This document shows positions 1 to 6,643 of a stretch of 6,743 nucleotides of DNA, piece after piece; the first letter of the stretch is position 1; every line of letters begins with the position of its first letter. The position numbers and the translations under genes were made by a program. Source of the DNA: Ignavibacteria bacterium (lineage in GTDB: Bacteria; Bacteroidota; Ignavibacteria; Tepidaquicellales; OLB5); contig JAOADS010000120.1 of NCBI GenBank assembly GCA_026417195.1, positions 1 through 6,743 of the forward strand, given 5' to 3'. Under the pieces are notes generated by a model. The model was given only the letters and a program-made list of their open reading frames with translations. It searched no databases and had not been told where the DNA came from.

Positions 1-461
1 GACTGGGTGTTATTCAGCTCAAGTATCCGTGAGAAAAGCACCGGTCCGAATTCAGAAACTGTTGCCCTCAATCTCAGCCCTTTTTCGTTCGACAATGAGA
101 GGAATTCGACTGGACATCCCTGAGGTTTCCAGTCAATACCTATTTTATTCATCCTCTCAGATATTTTTTCATTCATTTCACCGGATGCAGCTATACCGCT
201 TAAATCACCTTTAATGTCCATTACCAGAACAGGAACTGACTTGGAAGAAAGACCTTCGCAAATTAGCTGTAAAGTTTTTGTCTTACCTGTACCCGTAGCA
301 CCAGCTATGAGACCGTGACGGTTCATTGTTTTCAGGGGAAGTTTTACGTGTACTCCGTTAAGAACTTCGTTTCTGAAAATAGCTGCTCCGAGAGTTATGT
401 ATTCACCTTTGAAGCTGTATCCTTCGTTAACCTGTTGAATGAATTTTTCTTTGTTATCCAA
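1..461 (-). CDS. HerA/YjgR-like P-loop ATPase (DUF853 family), N-terminal part only
   Basis: This is the first ~153 codons of a gene that runs off the left edge; family members are roughly 500 residues. I translated it by hand from the reverse strand. A Walker A motif GATGTGKT lies at residues 54-61, and a hydrophobic strand ending in Asp (VLVMDIKGD, D82) follows. The N-terminal FKGEYITLG motif (residues 17-25) is typical of the HerA-C/DUF853 family that includes E. coli YjgR. These are cytoplasmic, probably hexameric ATPases related to the HerA/FtsK DNA translocases; the true substrate of the YjgR branch is not established. The start is TTG at 461-459: the frame is closed by TAA at 482-480, no ATG lies between, and the next in-frame ATG (codon 46) would remove the family N-terminus. 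It begins 11 nt after the bcp stop, so it is probably the last visible gene of the lpdA operon. The catalytic C-terminal half cannot be judged here. Confidence 0.85.
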   Translation of the reverse strand, partial: MDNKEKFIQQVNEGYSFKGEYITLGAAIFRNEVLNGVHVKLPLKTMNRHGLIAGATGTGKTKTLQLICEGLSSKSVPVLVMDIKGDLSGIAASGEMNEKISERMNKIGIDWKPQGCPVEFLSLSNEKGLRLRATVSEFGPVLFSRILELNNTQ

Positions 462-472
462 AGTTAGTTGTG

Positions 473-928
473 TTAAATATTATTTAATACATCATCAACG
501 TGCCCGGGCACTTTCACTTTGTCAAAAATCTTTTCTATTTTACCTTTCTCGTTTATTATGAAAGTAGTTCTCGCAACTCCCATATACTTCCGCCCGTACA
601 TACTTTTTTCCTGCCATACACCGTAATCTTCAAGCGTTTTTTTTGACTCGTCGCTAAGTAATGTAAATGGCAGTTCATACTTATCTCTGAATTTTTTGTG
701 ACTCTCGGTACTGTCCGGTGATACCCCTATTATAACAGTGTTTTTCTTTTTAAAAGAGTTTATTTTATCTCTGAAGTCACATGCTTCTTTAGTACATCCA
801 GAAGTCATATCCTTAGGATAAAAATATAACACGACTTTTTTGCCTCTAAAATCTTTCAGTGAAAAGGTCTTGCCTTTATCTGAGGTAAGTTTGAAATCAG
901 GAGCTTTGTCTCCTACTTTGAGTTTCAT
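473..928 (-). CDS. bcp: Bcp/PrxQ-type thiol peroxidase (peroxiredoxin)
   Basis: A 151-residue cytoplasmic peroxiredoxin, the usual length for the Bcp/PrxQ family, which reduces H2O2 and organic hydroperoxides using thioredoxin-like donors. The catalytic motif P38-xxx-T42-xx-C45 is intact, with C45 as peroxidatic cysteine and C50 five residues on, the spacing of the intramolecular resolving cysteine in E. coli Bcp (C45/C50). R120 in the VARTTF strand is the expected active-site arginine. The N-terminus (VGDKAPDF) is the standard AhpC/TSA-fold start. The ATG overlaps the stop of the upstream peroxiredoxin by 4 nt (ATGA, 928-925), so translational coupling is likely. No thioredoxin or thioredoxin reductase gene is in view, so the reductant is unknown. 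No separate promoter was seen; expression probably depends on the lpdA promoter. Confidence 0.95.
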   Translation of the reverse strand: MKLKVGDKAPDFKLTSDKGKTFSLKDFRGKKVVLYFYPKDMTSGCTKEACDFRDKINSFKKKNTVIIGVSPDSTESHKKFRDKYELPFTLLSDESKKTLEDYGVWQEKSMYGRKYMGVARTTFIINEKGKIEKIFDKVKVPGHVDDVLNNI

Positions 929-1407
929 TTCAGTTCCTCAACTGCTTTTTTAAGTCCTTCAAAATTTATCTGGACACCGGGATTTTCAGTAACTTCAACA
1001 TACCGTATCACTCCTTCTTTATCTATGACATAGACTGCCCTTTGGGCTACTTCTTTCATTCCGTGAGCAAAATCAACCTGTACCACATCATAACTTTTTA
1101 TAACATCCTTGTTGAAATCACTGAGCAGAGGAATTGTGATTTTATTAGCATCTGCAAATGCTTTCTGAACAAATGTTCCGTCAACACTAATCCCCAGAAC
1201 TTCCGCATTCATTGACTTATATGCTTCAAAGTTCTCACTCATAGTACACATCTCTGTAGTACAGACACCGGTAAATGCCTGAGGGAAAAATAAAAGAACT
1301 ACGTTTTTGCCTTTAAGTGAACTTAAAGATACGTTAACAAGGTCTGCGGAAGGTGTGAGAGACGGTAATGTGAAATCCGGTGCTTTATCTCCTGTTTTTA
1401 ATGCCAT
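925..1407 (-). CDS. Two-cysteine peroxiredoxin (AhpE/Bcp-like redoxin)
   Basis: A complete 160-residue peroxiredoxin of the AhpC/TSA superfamily, predicted to reduce peroxides in the cytoplasm. The active-site stretch FFPQAFTGVC contains P42, T46 and peroxidatic C49; R123 (AQRAVYVID) is the expected catalytic arginine. The FFPxAFTGVC wording resembles AhpE-like proteins, but a second cysteine at C54 has the Bcp-type spacing, so an intramolecular C49-C54 disulfide cycle is likely and a pure one-cysteine mechanism is not. The loop at residues 16-26 is longer than in the downstream Bcp. The ATG at 1407 follows lpdA by 32 nt; the leader is almost pure A/T with no Shine-Dalgarno sequence. Its TGA overlaps the bcp ATG. 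Subfamily placement is uncertain, but the peroxiredoxin call is firm. Confidence 0.93.
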   Translation of the reverse strand: MALKTGDKAPDFTLPSLTPSADLVNVSLSSLKGKNVVLLFFPQAFTGVCTTEMCTMSENFEAYKSMNAEVLGISVDGTFVQKAFADANKITIPLLSDFNKDVIKSYDVVQVDFAHGMKEVAQRAVYVIDKEGVIRYVEVTENPGVQINFEGLKKAVEELK

Positions 1408-1439
1408 TTTTTATTTTATTTTAGTTTATGAAATAACTT

Positions 1440-2867
1440 TTAAATATTAATTGCTTCTCCATAAGCTTCGGCTGCAGCTTCCATGACAGCTTCAGCTAAA
1501 GTGGGATGAGAATGAACTGTTCTTATTATTTGTTCATAGGTTGTTTCAAGTGATTTCCCTAGTGTAACTTCTGCGATAAGTTCACTTGCTTCATTTCCAC
1601 ATATATGTGCTCCGAGTAATTCGCCATACTTAGCATCAAAAATGAGCTTAACAAAGCCGGCTGTCTCGCCTACTGCACGTGCCTTGCCACTTGCAGAAAA
1701 CGGGAAACGCCCTATTTTGACTTCATATCCAAGTTCCTTTGCTTTCTTTTCTGTTAAACCAACCGATGCAACCTGAGGCTGACAGAAAGTTACAGCTGGA
1801 ATTGTATTATAATCAATATCAGGGACATCCATACCTTTAATTTTCTCAACACAGTTTATACCTTCGGCTGATGCAACATGAGCCAACCACGGAGGACCGT
1901 TTACATCACCAATAGCATATATGCCCGGCACGTTTGTTTTGTAGTCAGAATCTACCTTAATGAAACCTTTCTCGGTTATAACTCCGCATTCTTCAAGTCC
2001 TATATTCTCAATATTACCGGTAAAACCTACCGCAACAAGAGCTATATCTGACTCAAGAACATCATTAGATTTTCCTGATAATTTTGCTTTAACAATTTCC
2101 TTTTTGGAATTAGGTGCTGTCTTGTTTACAGTGATTGACTCAACCTTTGTCCCGGTGAGGATGTTAATTCCTAATTTACGAAACTCTCTTGAGACAACAT
2201 CGCTTGATTCTTTATCTTCATTAGGTAAAGGTGCATCAAGCATTTCCACAACAGTGACTTTTGCTCCGAATGCATTCCAGAAATATGCAAACTCCATACC
2301 TATTGCACCAGCACCGATTATAGTAATGCTTTCAGGAAGCTGGTCCAGAACTATAGCTTCCATAAATGAGAGAACTTTCTTACCGTCGATGTTCATGCCC
2401 GGGAAGCTCCTTGCCTTTGAACCAGTTGCTAATATGACATGCTTTGCTGAAAGTTCATTTGTAACTTCTCCGCTTTTCTCACAAATAACGGTATGAGAAC
2501 CGTTTCTGCCTGCTTTTATCCTTCCCCATGCAGGTATGTAGTCAATCTTGTTTTTCTTCATCAGATACTGAACTCCTTTCTCAGACTTATCTGCAACGTC
2601 ACGTGAGCGTTTAATTACAGAGGTGAAATCAAAAGTAATGTTATCTGCTGATATTCCGAATTCTTTTGACTTTTTAAGTGTGTGCATAACTTCAGCAGCT
2701 TTTAAAAGTGATTTGGAAGGTATGCATCCCCAGTTAAGACATATGCCTCCGAGTTTTGCAGATTCAACTATAGCGGTTTTAAATCCAAGTTGCGAAGCTC
2801 TGACTGCGGCTGTATACCCACCAGGTCCGCCGCCTATTACAACAACATCATATTCTGATTGAGCCAT
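1440..2867 (-). CDS. lpdA: Dihydrolipoamide dehydrogenase (E3)
   Basis: A 475-residue flavoprotein of normal family length. It reoxidises the dihydrolipoyl groups of 2-oxoacid dehydrogenase complexes and the glycine cleavage H protein, passing electrons through FAD to NAD+. Domains in order: FAD-binding GGGPGG (residues 12-17); redox disulfide GGICLNWGCIPSK with C43 and C48; ATGS (147-150); NAD-binding GAGAIG (185-190) with E208 at the end of the next strand, which favours NAD over NADP; FAD-binding AIGD ending at D321; C-terminal dimerisation domain with the catalytic H454-P-x-x-x-E459 dyad. All catalytic residues are present. One oddity is VAVGFTGN at 278-285, where many homologues have Arg after the glycine. 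No E1 or E2 gene is next to it; it is instead the first gene of an operon with two peroxiredoxins. The ATG at 2867 follows an A/T-rich leader about 40 nt long. Confidence 0.96.
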   Translation of the reverse strand: MAQSEYDVVVIGGGPGGYTAAVRASQLGFKTAIVESAKLGGICLNWGCIPSKSLLKAAEVMHTLKKSKEFGISADNITFDFTSVIKRSRDVADKSEKGVQYLMKKNKIDYIPAWGRIKAGRNGSHTVICEKSGEVTNELSAKHVILATGSKARSFPGMNIDGKKVLSFMEAIVLDQLPESITIIGAGAIGMEFAYFWNAFGAKVTVVEMLDAPLPNEDKESSDVVSREFRKLGINILTGTKVESITVNKTAPNSKKEIVKAKLSGKSNDVLESDIALVAVGFTGNIENIGLEECGVITEKGFIKVDSDYKTNVPGIYAIGDVNGPPWLAHVASAEGINCVEKIKGMDVPDIDYNTIPAVTFCQPQVASVGLTEKKAKELGYEVKIGRFPFSASGKARAVGETAGFVKLIFDAKYGELLGAHICGNEASELIAEVTLGKSLETTYEQIIRTVHSHPTLAEAVMEAAAEAYGEAINI

Positions 2868-2914
2868 TTTAAATATAAATTATAAATATTGATTAAAAAT
2901 TATGATTGGATTTG

Positions 2915-2945
2915 CAAAGATAAGAATTTATGAGTATTTACTCAA
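2915..2945 (-). promoter_or_regulatory. Bacteroidota-type primary promoter for the lpdA operon
   Basis: Read on the minus strand, TTG (2945-2943) is followed by a 20-nt spacer and TATCTTTG (2922-2915). This is an exact match to the TTG/TAnnTTTG pattern used by the primary sigma factor of Bacteroidota, with normal spacing. It would start transcription near 2908 and leave a leader of about 40 nt before the lpdA ATG. It is the only convincing promoter seen for the four-gene minus-strand cluster. Confidence 0.8.
2931..2944. promoter_or_regulatory. Perfect inverted repeat inside the lpdA promoter (candidate operator)
   Basis: TGAGTA-TT-TACTCA has two 6-nt arms that are exact reverse complements, separated by 2 nt. 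It fills the upstream part of the promoter spacer and overlaps two bases of the -33 TTG, so a protein bound there would compete with RNA polymerase. The symmetry is seen directly; the operator role is inferred. I could not assign it to a known regulator: it does not resemble the usual FNR/CRP or PerR boxes. Confidence 0.4.
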
Positions 2946-2971
2946 TTTAATTCGAACTCACCAGAATGTAT

Positions 2972-3002
2972 TTTGTGGTAGTAATTACAGGAACTACATT
3001 AT
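2972..3002 (+). promoter_or_regulatory. Weak candidate promoter for the TonB-dependent receptor gene
   Basis: TTTG (2972-2975), a 19-nt spacer and TACATTAT (2995-3002) form a partial match to TTTG/TAnnTTTG; the last two bases of the -7 element do not fit. The predicted start would be near 3009, giving a leader of about 30 nt. The spacer contains the 8-nt palindrome GTAATTAC (2981-2988) and GTAGT/ACTAC arms (2978-2982, 2993-2997). No better promoter was found upstream of this gene, which may therefore be activator-dependent. Confidence 0.25.
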
Positions 3003-3041
3003 AAACTGCCATCGTTAAGACTAATATATAAACTAAAATCT

Positions 3042-5315
3042 ATGAAAATAAAAACTTTATTACCTTTTATAGTCTTACTTTTTTTACCCATTTTAACTTT
3101 TAGTCAAAATGAAGGAGTTCTATCAGGAATTGTAATTGATAAAGTTACTCAGAGTCCTTTGAAGGACATTAATATAAGGATTTCGGGGACAGTTTTCTCA
3201 GACAAATCCCGTGAAGACGGAAGTTTCAGGATAGAAGGTATTACCCCGGGTATTTATTCAGTGGAATTTTCATCTGTTAATTATCAGAAGTATGTGGAAC
3301 AGGACGTTGTTATATCGGGCTCAAGCGGCAGAGAACTCATAGTGGAACTTATACCTATTACTACGGAGGAGGTTGTGGTTGAGGATGCAAGATTCAGGAA
3401 ACCTTCGGAAGTATCTACTTCATTTAAGTCTCTGAGGTTTGAGGAAATCAGAAGATTTCCCGGAGGACTTGAAGACATAGGCAGAGTAATCCAGTCTCTT
3501 CCGGGTGTTGCACTTACTTCAGACGGAAGAAATGATTTACTTGTAAGGGGAGGCTCTCCAGCTGAAAACCTCTTTATAGTTGACGGTTTTGAAGTCAATA
3601 ACTTCAATCACTTCGGAGCTCAGGGCTCAACAGGAGGTCCCACAAGTATATTGAATCTTGATTTTGCTAGTGAGATTAATTTTTACACGGGGGGTTTCAG
3701 TGTTAAATACGGAGATAAACTTTCCTCAGTGGTTGAAGTGAAACAAAGAAATGGGAACAGGGAAAGATTCTATGGGAAAGTTAATATCAGCGGAACAGGT
3801 GTGGGAGCAAACTTTGAAGGACCGATTAAAAAAGGTAGATCCTCATGGCTTATATCAGTTAGAAGGAGTTACCTTGATCTTATATTCAATGCTTCGGGAT
3901 TTTCTTTTGTGCCTGAGTACACCGATTTTCAGCTGAAAACTGTTTATCCATTCGGAAGAAAAAATTCAATTGAGTTTTCCTCATTTGGTGCCCTAGATAA
4001 GGTGAGATTTAACAACGATACAGAAGAAAACAGACAGAATAATGAGAGAATTCTGACAAATAATCAGAAGAGTTATGCATCCGGCATAATATGGAAACAC
4101 ATAGCCTCAAAGAATTCACTGATAAAATTTACTCTTTCGAGAAACTATGTAAATTATTTCTTCTCTAAGAGAGATTCATTATTCAACGAAACTTTCAGGA
4201 ATTCATCCAAAGAGTCTGATACACAGCTGAAATCTGAGTTCAGCTTAAAGACAACTGGGAACTTATTTATAAATCTCGGAATAGGGTCAAAAATAATATT
4301 ACTTGATTACAACATAGATAAGAAAGCAGATACTCTGCTTGTAAGTAACACTAATAGTATAGTTATTCCTCCAGTGTTTATAGATTTACGTGACAGGACA
4401 TATAAAGCTTTCGGTTACGGAGAAATAACAGCCAACTTTAACAGATTTAAAATTACAGCCGGTATCAGAACGGATTACTTTGAATACACGAAAAAGTTGT
4501 CTTTATCTCCCAGAGTAAACCTAACATATACGGTTTCACCTAAACTTAATATTAATTCAGCAGCGGGAATTTTTCATCAGACACCTTCATATATATGGCT
4601 TGTTGCAACTGAAGATAATAGAAATCTTGATTACATCAGGGCTGAACATTTTATAGGAGGAATAGAGTACTTCTTTGATGAGTCCACACGGCTTACAGTT
4701 GAAGGATATTATAAAAGATACCGTAACTATCCTGTAAGCAGGAACAGACCTTATCTGATACTTGCAAATAACAGTGGCTTTGAAAATCAGAACTCATTTG
4801 GTCTTGAAAGTCTTGTGAGTTCAGGTACTGGTAAAGCATACGGACTGGAAATATTTTTGCAGAGAACCCTAAGTAAAAACTTCTACGGTGCTATGAGTAT
4901 TTCGCTAAGTGACGTTAAATATAAGGCGCTGGATGGAGTTGAAAGACGTTCTGACTGGGATAACAGGTTTGTAATAAACTTAAATGCAGGTTATAAAATA
5001 GGAAGTAAATGGGAATTCAGCACTAAGTTCAGGTTGGCTGGCGGAAGACCTTATACACCCATTAATCCGTCAAATGGTGCTGTTGATTACAATCAATACA
5101 ATTCTAAAAACTATCCGGTTTACCACAGACTTGACCTGAGAGCTGAGAGGAGATGGTTTTTCAGGAATTGGGTGCTGACTGCCTATATTGACATTCAGAA
5201 TATTTATAACAGAAAAAATATTTTTGAATACAGGTGGAATAAATTTAAAAAGGAAATTGAAACATCAAAAAATCTTGGAATTCTGCCAACAATAGGTATT
5301 AGTGCAGAGTTCTGA
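3042..5315 (+). CDS. TonB-dependent outer-membrane receptor with carboxypeptidase-regulatory-like domain
   Basis: A complete 757-residue protein predicted to import a ligand across the outer membrane using TonB/ExbBD energy. Residues 1-21 form a signal peptide (MKIK, a hydrophobic core, cleavage likely after TFS). Residues ~24-105 form a beta-sandwich CarboxypepD_reg-like domain, with the family DGSFRIEGITPGIYSVEF segment at 59-76. A plug domain (~120-230) includes IQSLPGV (150-156), LVRGGSP (167-173) and FIVDG (178-182). The rest is a beta-barrel rich in alternating aromatic strands and ending in Phe, the usual outer-membrane assembly signal. No clear TonB box was recognised. The barrel is short for a SusC protein and no SusD lipoprotein adjoins it, so a polysaccharide-uptake pair is unlikely; the substrate cannot be told from sequence. 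The ATG at 3042 has an A-rich leader without Shine-Dalgarno and gives an ideal signal peptide start. Confidence 0.9.
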   Translation: MKIKTLLPFIVLLFLPILTFSQNEGVLSGIVIDKVTQSPLKDINIRISGTVFSDKSREDGSFRIEGITPGIYSVEFSSVNYQKYVEQDVVISGSSGRELIVELIPITTEEVVVEDARFRKPSEVSTSFKSLRFEEIRRFPGGLEDIGRVIQSLPGVALTSDGRNDLLVRGGSPAENLFIVDGFEVNNFNHFGAQGSTGGPTSILNLDFASEINFYTGGFSVKYGDKLSSVVEVKQRNGNRERFYGKVNISGTGVGANFEGPIKKGRSSWLISVRRSYLDLIFNASGFSFVPEYTDFQLKTVYPFGRKNSIEFSSFGALDKVRFNNDTEENRQNNERILTNNQKSYASGIIWKHIASKNSLIKFTLSRNYVNYFFSKRDSLFNETFRNSSKESDTQLKSEFSLKTTGNLFINLGIGSKIILLDYNIDKKADTLLVSNTNSIVIPPVFIDLRDRTYKAFGYGEITANFNRFKITAGIRTDYFEYTKKLSLSPRVNLTYTVSPKLNINSAAGIFHQTPSYIWLVATEDNRNLDYIRAEHFIGGIEYFFDESTRLTVEGYYKRYRNYPVSRNRPYLILANNSGFENQNSFGLESLVSSGTGKAYGLEIFLQRTLSKNFYGAMSISLSDVKYKALDGVERRSDWDNRFVINLNAGYKIGSKWEFSTKFRLAGGRPYTPINPSNGAVDYNQYNSKNYPVYHRLDLRAERRWFFRNWVLTAYIDIQNIYNRKNIFEYRWNKFKKEIETSKNLGILPTIGISAEF

Positions 5316-5383
5316 ATATTCAGCTTATGTGGGCTTGTTATTAGTTAGACCTTTGAAAGAAATATAATTAACTTCGTGTATAT

Positions 5384-5410
5384 ATGAATTTTATTTTCCT
5401 TCCTTTTTGA
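5384..5410 (+). other. Eight-codon mini-ORF overlapping the EamA start
   Basis: ATG at 5384 opens a short frame encoding MNFIFLPF and stops at TGA 5408-5410, overlapping the TTG start of the next gene (TTGA). It could be a translated leader that delivers ribosomes to the TTG. It could also be the true 5' end of the EamA gene, put out of frame by a one-base change in the T5 run at 5404-5408. Chance is a third possibility. The whole 91-nt gap 5316-5406 shows no strong terminator or promoter. Confidence 0.2.
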
Positions 5411-6285
5411 TTAATAAAATACCTGAGCATAGGAAAGGTCTTATTTTAATTTCACTCACGGCATTCCTCTGGAGCACAAGTGGATTTTTTATAAAGTTTA
5501 TGTCTGCAACCGCTTTTCAGATATCTTTCTGGAGATCACTTATAGCAGCGTTAACGATATTTTCAGTATCTTTATTTCGTAAGGAGAAACTTCGTATTGA
5601 ATCAGATTTCATCTCTCTCTCAGCAGCTTTTTTCTATGCGGGTATCCTGATACTTTTTGTGATTGCTACAAAAATGACAACTGCAGCCAATGCAATATTC
5701 CTTCAATTCACAGCACCCGTTTATCTGGTTTTATTAGAGCCAATAGTTATGAAAACAAAGTTTGAACCTAAAAACATCATAACTGTTATAATATGTCTTT
5801 TCGGAATGGGATTGTTTTTTTTCGGCAAACTTGAGTTGGGAGGAATTTACGGAAATATTTTAGCAATAGGTTCAGGGATTTGTTTTGCGATGTTCAGTCT
5901 CCTTCTTAAATACAAGAGAGAAAAACATAATTCTTCCAATACAATAGGCATAGTTATAATCGGTAACCTTTTGGTATCTGCTGTTACCTTACCAATAATA
6001 TTTCCGGACATATTACTGGATTTAACACATACGGTAATTTTATTTTACATGGGTGCAGTTCAAATAGGTATCAGCTATATGATTTTCAATATAGGGATAA
6101 AATACGTCTCTGCCACAGAGTCAATGATAATTGCAACTCTTGAAGCTGTATTTAATCCTATATGGGTGTTTATAGGTTTAGGTGAAGTGCCTACGGTGTA
6201 TTCTATTATAGGAGGGTTAATAATATTTTCAGCTGTTATATGGAGAAATCTCAGCAGAGATGAAAAGTCCCTGATAATTGATTAA
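5407..6285 (+). CDS. EamA/DMT-superfamily inner-membrane transporter
   Basis: A 292-residue, very hydrophobic protein of the usual length for the ten-helix drug/metabolite transporter superfamily, whose members mostly export amino acids, metabolites or drugs. Two EamA repeats are visible, roughly residues 11-139 and 149-283. Approximate helices: 12-30, 36-55, 68-87, 90-112, 122-140, 145-166, 178-198, 207-228, 236-257 and 262-282. Family features include FLWSTSGFFIK (20-30) and the FWRS motif with R43 in helix 2. The C-terminal repeat has the characteristic ATLEAVFNPIWVFIGLGE segment. The start is TTG at 5407: the frame is closed by TAA at 5365-5367 and has no in-frame ATG before it, while TTG gives the expected short cytoplasmic N-terminus. 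It lies 91 nt after the receptor gene on the same strand, so co-transcription is possible. The substrate is unknown. Confidence 0.9.
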   Translation: MINKIPEHRKGLILISLTAFLWSTSGFFIKFMSATAFQISFWRSLIAALTIFSVSLFRKEKLRIESDFISLSAAFFYAGILILFVIATKMTTAANAIFLQFTAPVYLVLLEPIVMKTKFEPKNIITVIICLFGMGLFFFGKLELGGIYGNILAIGSGICFAMFSLLLKYKREKHNSSNTIGIVIIGNLLVSAVTLPIIFPDILLDLTHTVILFYMGAVQIGISYMIFNIGIKYVSATESMIIATLEAVFNPIWVFIGLGEVPTVYSIIGGLIIFSAVIWRNLSRDEKSLIID

Positions 6286-6319
6286 AAAGGCGGCTTTCGG
6301 ATAGCGTTTACTTTTGAGT

Positions 6320-6358
6320 TAAACTGCCAATCAAAAAAAGAGCCTGCAGTTTATTTTT
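6320..6358 (+). terminator. Possible intrinsic terminator after the EamA gene
   Basis: TAAACTGC (6320-6327) and GCAGTTTA (6346-6353) are exact 8-nt inverted arms, followed directly by TTTTT (6354-6358). The position, 35 nt after the EamA stop, fits a 3' end. The 18-nt loop is large and only three pairs are G:C, so the hairpin would be of modest strength. Confidence 0.4.
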
Positions 6359-6554
6359 AACCTAACCAATTATAGTGAAGTTCTTTTAAATCAAGCCCTA
6401 GTTGCATTTACTTCCGATGTTTTGAAAATTATCAAAGCTTTGACAGACAGCTCAATACCTAAACTGGAGAAAAGGCTCTATGCCAACTAATTCTAAGCTA
6501 AATTTTACACACTAAATGGAAAACTTTACCTCCAATTAGCACTGATATCTCTGA

Positions 6555-6574
6555 TATAATGATACAACATTATA
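6555..6574. repeat. Small AT-rich inverted repeat
   Basis: TATAATG (6555-6561) and CATTATA (6568-6574) are perfect 7-nt arms around a 6-nt loop. No T tract follows on the plus strand, so it is not an obvious terminator. In such AT-rich DNA it may be accidental. Confidence 0.25.
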
Positions 6575-6643
6575 AATCCTATAACATACTCTTCTATGTC
6601 CTTATAAAAGTATAAAAAAATATATATACTATTTTGTAATTCA

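Noticed and set aside
29..214. 61-codon plus-strand ORF
   Set aside because: It lies antisense to the P-loop ATPase gene, whose reading frame and Walker A motif are clear.
1..461. HerA-type anti-phage defence module
   Set aside because: The visible part is the YjgR/DUF853 type in a housekeeping redox operon, and no nuclease, Sir2 or other defence partner is in the window.
1960..2862. Two plus-strand ORFs (1960-2496 and 2623-2862)
   Set aside because: Both are antisense shadows of lpdA, whose full-length protein has all family motifs.
3284..3936. Minus-strand ORF 3284-3607 and plus-strand ORF 3751-3936
   Set aside because: Both sit inside the TonB-dependent receptor gene in other frames and have no independent start context or recognisable domain.
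3042..5315. SusC-type polysaccharide receptor
   Set aside because: At 757 residues it is shorter than SusC proteins and no SusD lipoprotein gene is adjacent.
5316..5406. Promoter for the EamA gene using TAACTTCG (5369-5376)
   Set aside because: The element has one mismatch, and the nearest TTG sequences are 13 or 31 nt away, outside the allowed spacing.
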